From contig MU863875.1 in NCBI GenBank assembly GCA_033296885.1, forward strand, positions 434,001 to 498,000: a stretch of DNA of 64,000 nt, given 5' to 3'. Shown here in pieces: positions 61,371 through 64,000 of this stretch. Under the pieces are notes generated by a model, which was given only the letters and a program-made list of their open reading frames with translations, was not told where the DNA came from and searched no databases. Numbering within the stretch: position 1 is the stretch's first letter; every line of letters starts with the position of its first letter. The DNA is from Triangularia verruculosa (Eukaryota > Ascomycota > Sordariomycetes > Sordariales > Podosporaceae). The position numbers and the translations under genes are program-made.

Positions 61371-62525
61371 CTACCACGAAGACTCCTTGGCGGGCTCAGC
61401 AGCCCAGTCGGCAGCGGGAGCGCCAGTGCCAGTCTCCCACTGACCGGCCTGAGCCTCGCTCCACTCACCGGTGGCACCGGCGGCGGGGAAGGCAGCGGGA
61501 GCAGCCTCCCAGTCACCACCAGCAGCGGGGAAGCCGGACTCGATGGCGGCAACACCCTCCTCCTCAACACCGGGGAGCTTCTCCTCCTCAACCTTCTCCT
61601 CGGCCTCAGCCTCGGGGTCGCGGTCTGTGTTGCTTGGTTAGCTCGTGTCCTCCAAACGACAAGCAAAATAGGGGTATACTTACAGAAGTAGAGATCGACC
61701 ATAACGTCCCAGGGAGCCTCACGGTTGTAGATGGTGCCGCGGAGACGGAGGACCTCACGGGCAAGCATCCACCAGACAAGACCAATGGAGTGACGGGACT
61801 TGTTGTTGGTGGGGATGGCAACATCGACGAACTCGGTGGGAGAGTCGGTATCGCAGAGGGCGATGACGGGGATGTTGACGTACGAAGCCTCCTTGATGGC
61901 CTGGGCATCAGTGCGGGGGTCGGTGACAACGATCAGACGGGGCTCCTTGAAAGACCGGGTGATGTAGTTGGTGAAGGAACCGGGGGTGAAACGACCAGCA
62001 ATGGCCTGAGCGCCGGTGTGGGCGGCGAACTTGAGGACGGCACGCTGACCGTAGGGACGGGCAGAGATGACGCAGACATCGCTGGGGTTGTCAATGGCGG
62101 CGATGATGCGGGCAGCGAGAACGATCTTCTCCCTGTAAAACAGTGTTAATCTCCACTTCCTTCTCGAATTCGTGGTGTTTTCGCCCGTTTTAGCGAATAG
62201 CTTCGCCGAGCCGAGCTTCCTCCACATACCAGGTCTTGCCGATGTTGATGATGTTCACACCGTCGGCGCGAGTCTTCCAGAGGTAGGCTACAAGCAGAAA
62301 CCTGTCAGATAACCCATTCTTCTCGTTCGTCAATCGGTCGTGAGGGAATATTTACGCTGCGCATGGACACCCAAGCTGCGAAGGTCAGGTTAGCAAAAGA
62401 TCGACAGCATTTCGAGATTTCGAGGAATCGTACTTCTTGGAGCCGATGTGGCACTGAGCAGCGAGGAGCTGCTCAATGTCCTGGCTGGTGGCATTGAAGA
62501 TGGAGGGGAGGTTAGCGGGAGCCAT
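61371..62525 (-). CDS. RPS0: Small ribosomal subunit protein uS2 (S0/RPSA), cytosolic
   Basis: A structural protein of the cytosolic 40S subunit. Five exons on the minus strand: 62525-62434, 62375-62356, 62287-62230, 62132-61684 and 61624-61371, giving 290 residues. The exons join in frame to read [42 protein letters not shown] and [19 protein letters not shown], all hallmarks of S0. The second exon is only 20 nt. The core ends near residue 205 and is followed by an acidic/Ala-Trp tail with repeated AAP and EW elements, as in fungal and animal family members. Several introns near the 5' end are usual for fungal ribosomal protein genes. It is divergent from the mitochondrial uS15 gene. Confidence 0.96.
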
Positions 62526-63006
62526 TTTGACGGTGCTTTCTCGCGGCAGGACGTGTCGACGGGAGAAAGAGGTCGAGGCTATTGGCGTTCTGGTGGGATA
62601 TATTTTTTCGGGACTCCGCGACGGCTGCAAGGCGGAGCTCTGAGAATTTGGCACACACAATTCAATTTGTGTGGGGTGCCCCGCCAGGGTTGTGTGGTTG
62701 GCGAGCCGGGGTGCGCACTGGGCAGCTGATTCTGCCGGTCTGGGCGCCAGCTGTTGAACGAACTCGTTCTGACCGCCTTTGCCGGGCAGAGAATTGAGTC
62801 CCGGAATTTTGAGGCGCCGTCTCGCCGAGCTGAGGGCCCCTGTCAGGAAAGATGGGTAGCCGCTAGTCCAACTACAGTCTAGCGCCAACGGCCCCAAAAT
62901 CTGGGAGATGCAGGCGAGCGTGAGAAAGTTGTGAGCAGTGAGCCGACGTAGCGATTGAAGGTCCGGAGAGCGCTGGGAGACCACCCTCAACGCCAACCAA
63001 GTCAAG
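62526..63006. promoter_or_regulatory. Shared promoter of uS2 and mitochondrial uS15
   Basis: This is a 481-bp region between two divergent ribosomal protein genes, one cytosolic and one mitochondrial. It must hold both promoters. No motif could be identified with confidence; a minus-strand open frame through it lacks gene-like codons. Confidence 0.55.
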
Positions 63007-64000
63007 ATGCCTCCCAGGTTACCCGTCCCCCAGGGGCTGCGAACCCTTTCGCGTAAGCCATCTACCAGCTTCCGTCTATGCTGAACAATATCAAAAAGGC
63101 ATGCGCCACTAACACTACCCCCCAGTATGCCTCCGCCCAGCTCCCCCCTCGACGACAACCTCAGCCCTGTCCCACCTCTCCCTCATCCAAACAGCCAACG
63201 TCTCCCAAAAGACCAAAGACAAGCGCAAGGAGATGAAGCGCCGAATGAAGCAGGACCCCTACGGCTGGGCCCAAACCCAACAGCGCAAGAACGCCAACCT
63301 GCGCCGCCGCGCCGAGCTCGAAGCCGAACGCAAAGAAGCCTGGGGCTCCCCCATCCACGGCATCACCACCCCCTTCGTCGAGTCCTTCGACTCCGGTGGC
63401 CAGGCCCCTCTCTCCACCCCACCAGTCGACGGTGACGGTAACCCCCTCGAGCCCCCTCACGAGCTCCCCACCTCCAAGCACATCGCCAACTACCTCCTCT
63501 CCAAAGACGAGATCCAGCAAGCCATTGAACAGTCCAAGCGCCTCACCAAACCCCTCGACGATGACTCCAGCATCGACCTCGAAAAGCACGAGGAGAACGC
63601 CCAAAAGGCTCTCATCGCCCTCCAGCGCATCACCGACCTCAACAACGGCTCGGCCAAGGACAGGAAACACGCCAACAAGCGCCGCTGCATCGAGACCTTT
63701 GGCCGCCACGTCACAGACGTCACCCTCGACCACGCCGCTCCTCACCCCTCCATCGGCGATGAGCAAAATCCCAAGCCCGTCCGTGCCGGCCCAGATACGG
63801 GAAGCAGTGAGGTCCAGATTGCCATCCTGACCTCCAAGATCAGAGCCCTCGCTCTCGCGCTCGAGGGGCACAAGGGTTACAAGGATAAGAACAACAAGCG
63901 CAGCTTGAGGTTACTCCTCCACAAGAGGCAACGGTTGCTGAAGTACATGGAGAAGAAGGAGAGAGGTAGTGAGCGGTGGCAGTTTATGCTCAAGACGCTG
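63007..64000 (+). CDS. Mitochondrial small ribosomal subunit protein uS15m, partial at right edge
   Basis: Exon 1 is 63007-63052 and exon 2 starts at 63126 and runs past the window end; at least 307 residues are visible. The first residues ([15 protein letters not shown], joined to [19 protein letters not shown]) are basic and free of acids, a mitochondrial presequence. [27 protein letters not shown] stretch and a Glu-rich middle follow. The S15 core starts at about [15 protein letters not shown] and continues [31 protein letters not shown], the 16S-type rRNA-binding helices. The N-terminal extension is far longer than in bacteria, as in yeast Mrps28. The intron has a CTAAC branch. A downstream ATG-like start was rejected because the spliced first exon supplies the presequence. 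Confidence 0.92.

Overview
The window is a stretch of nuclear genome from a filamentous ascomycete, most likely a sordariomycete. The evidence is short introns (about 45-110 nt) with GTATGT/GTAAGT donors and CTAAC/CTGAC branch points, strongly C-ending codons in genes, AT-rich decayed repeats, and gene content typical of that group. Exon boundaries were worked out by hand from splice signals and reading frame. No bacterial, viral or organellar segment was seen.

Layout. 0.5-1.6 kb: mitochondrial phosphate carrier (+). 3.0-3.8 kb: small membrane-anchored protein (+). 5.2-6.9 kb: type I membrane protein of the histidine acid phosphatase fold with its active site replaced (-). 8.9-10.2 kb: single-pass cell-surface protein (+). 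10.9-19.3 kb: a housekeeping block linked to splicing, with SmF (+), an unrecognised ORF without a resolved start (+), a small transposon, PRMT5 (-) and the DEAH helicase Prp43 (+). 19.3-32.2 kb: gene-poor, with one 127-residue cysteine-containing protein, a transposon carrying a foreign coding fragment, a decayed coding relic and an intron-containing tRNA-Asp. 32.3-36.1 kb: MFS transporter and amidase in tandem (+). 36.8-40.6 kb: Gln-rich telobox protein of the Tbf1/TRF type (-). 42.9-44.5 kb: aldehyde dehydrogenase (+). 44.8-46.7 kb: nested repeats next to an unrecognised gene with an in-frame stop near its 5' end (-). 48.5-54.1 kb: Lte1-type Ras-family GEF (-). 54.1-61.4 kb: gene-poor, with another small transposon and a cluster of three decayed homologous blocks. 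61.4-62.5 kb: ribosomal protein uS2/S0 (-), divergent from the mitochondrial ribosomal protein uS15m, which runs off the right edge (+).

The most notable structure outside genes is a family of small non-autonomous DNA elements. They start ACG and end CGT, have imperfect terminal inverted repeats and internal subrepeats of about 21 bp, and make 7-bp target duplications. Three copies have definable ends (12972-13241, 26324-26807, 57708-57895). The second holds a GC-rich, codon-biased segment of about 240 bp bounded by a duplicated 8-bp word, which looks like gene-fragment capture. A fourth, older copy near 45 kb was itself split by a 426-bp element flanked by a 9-bp duplication.
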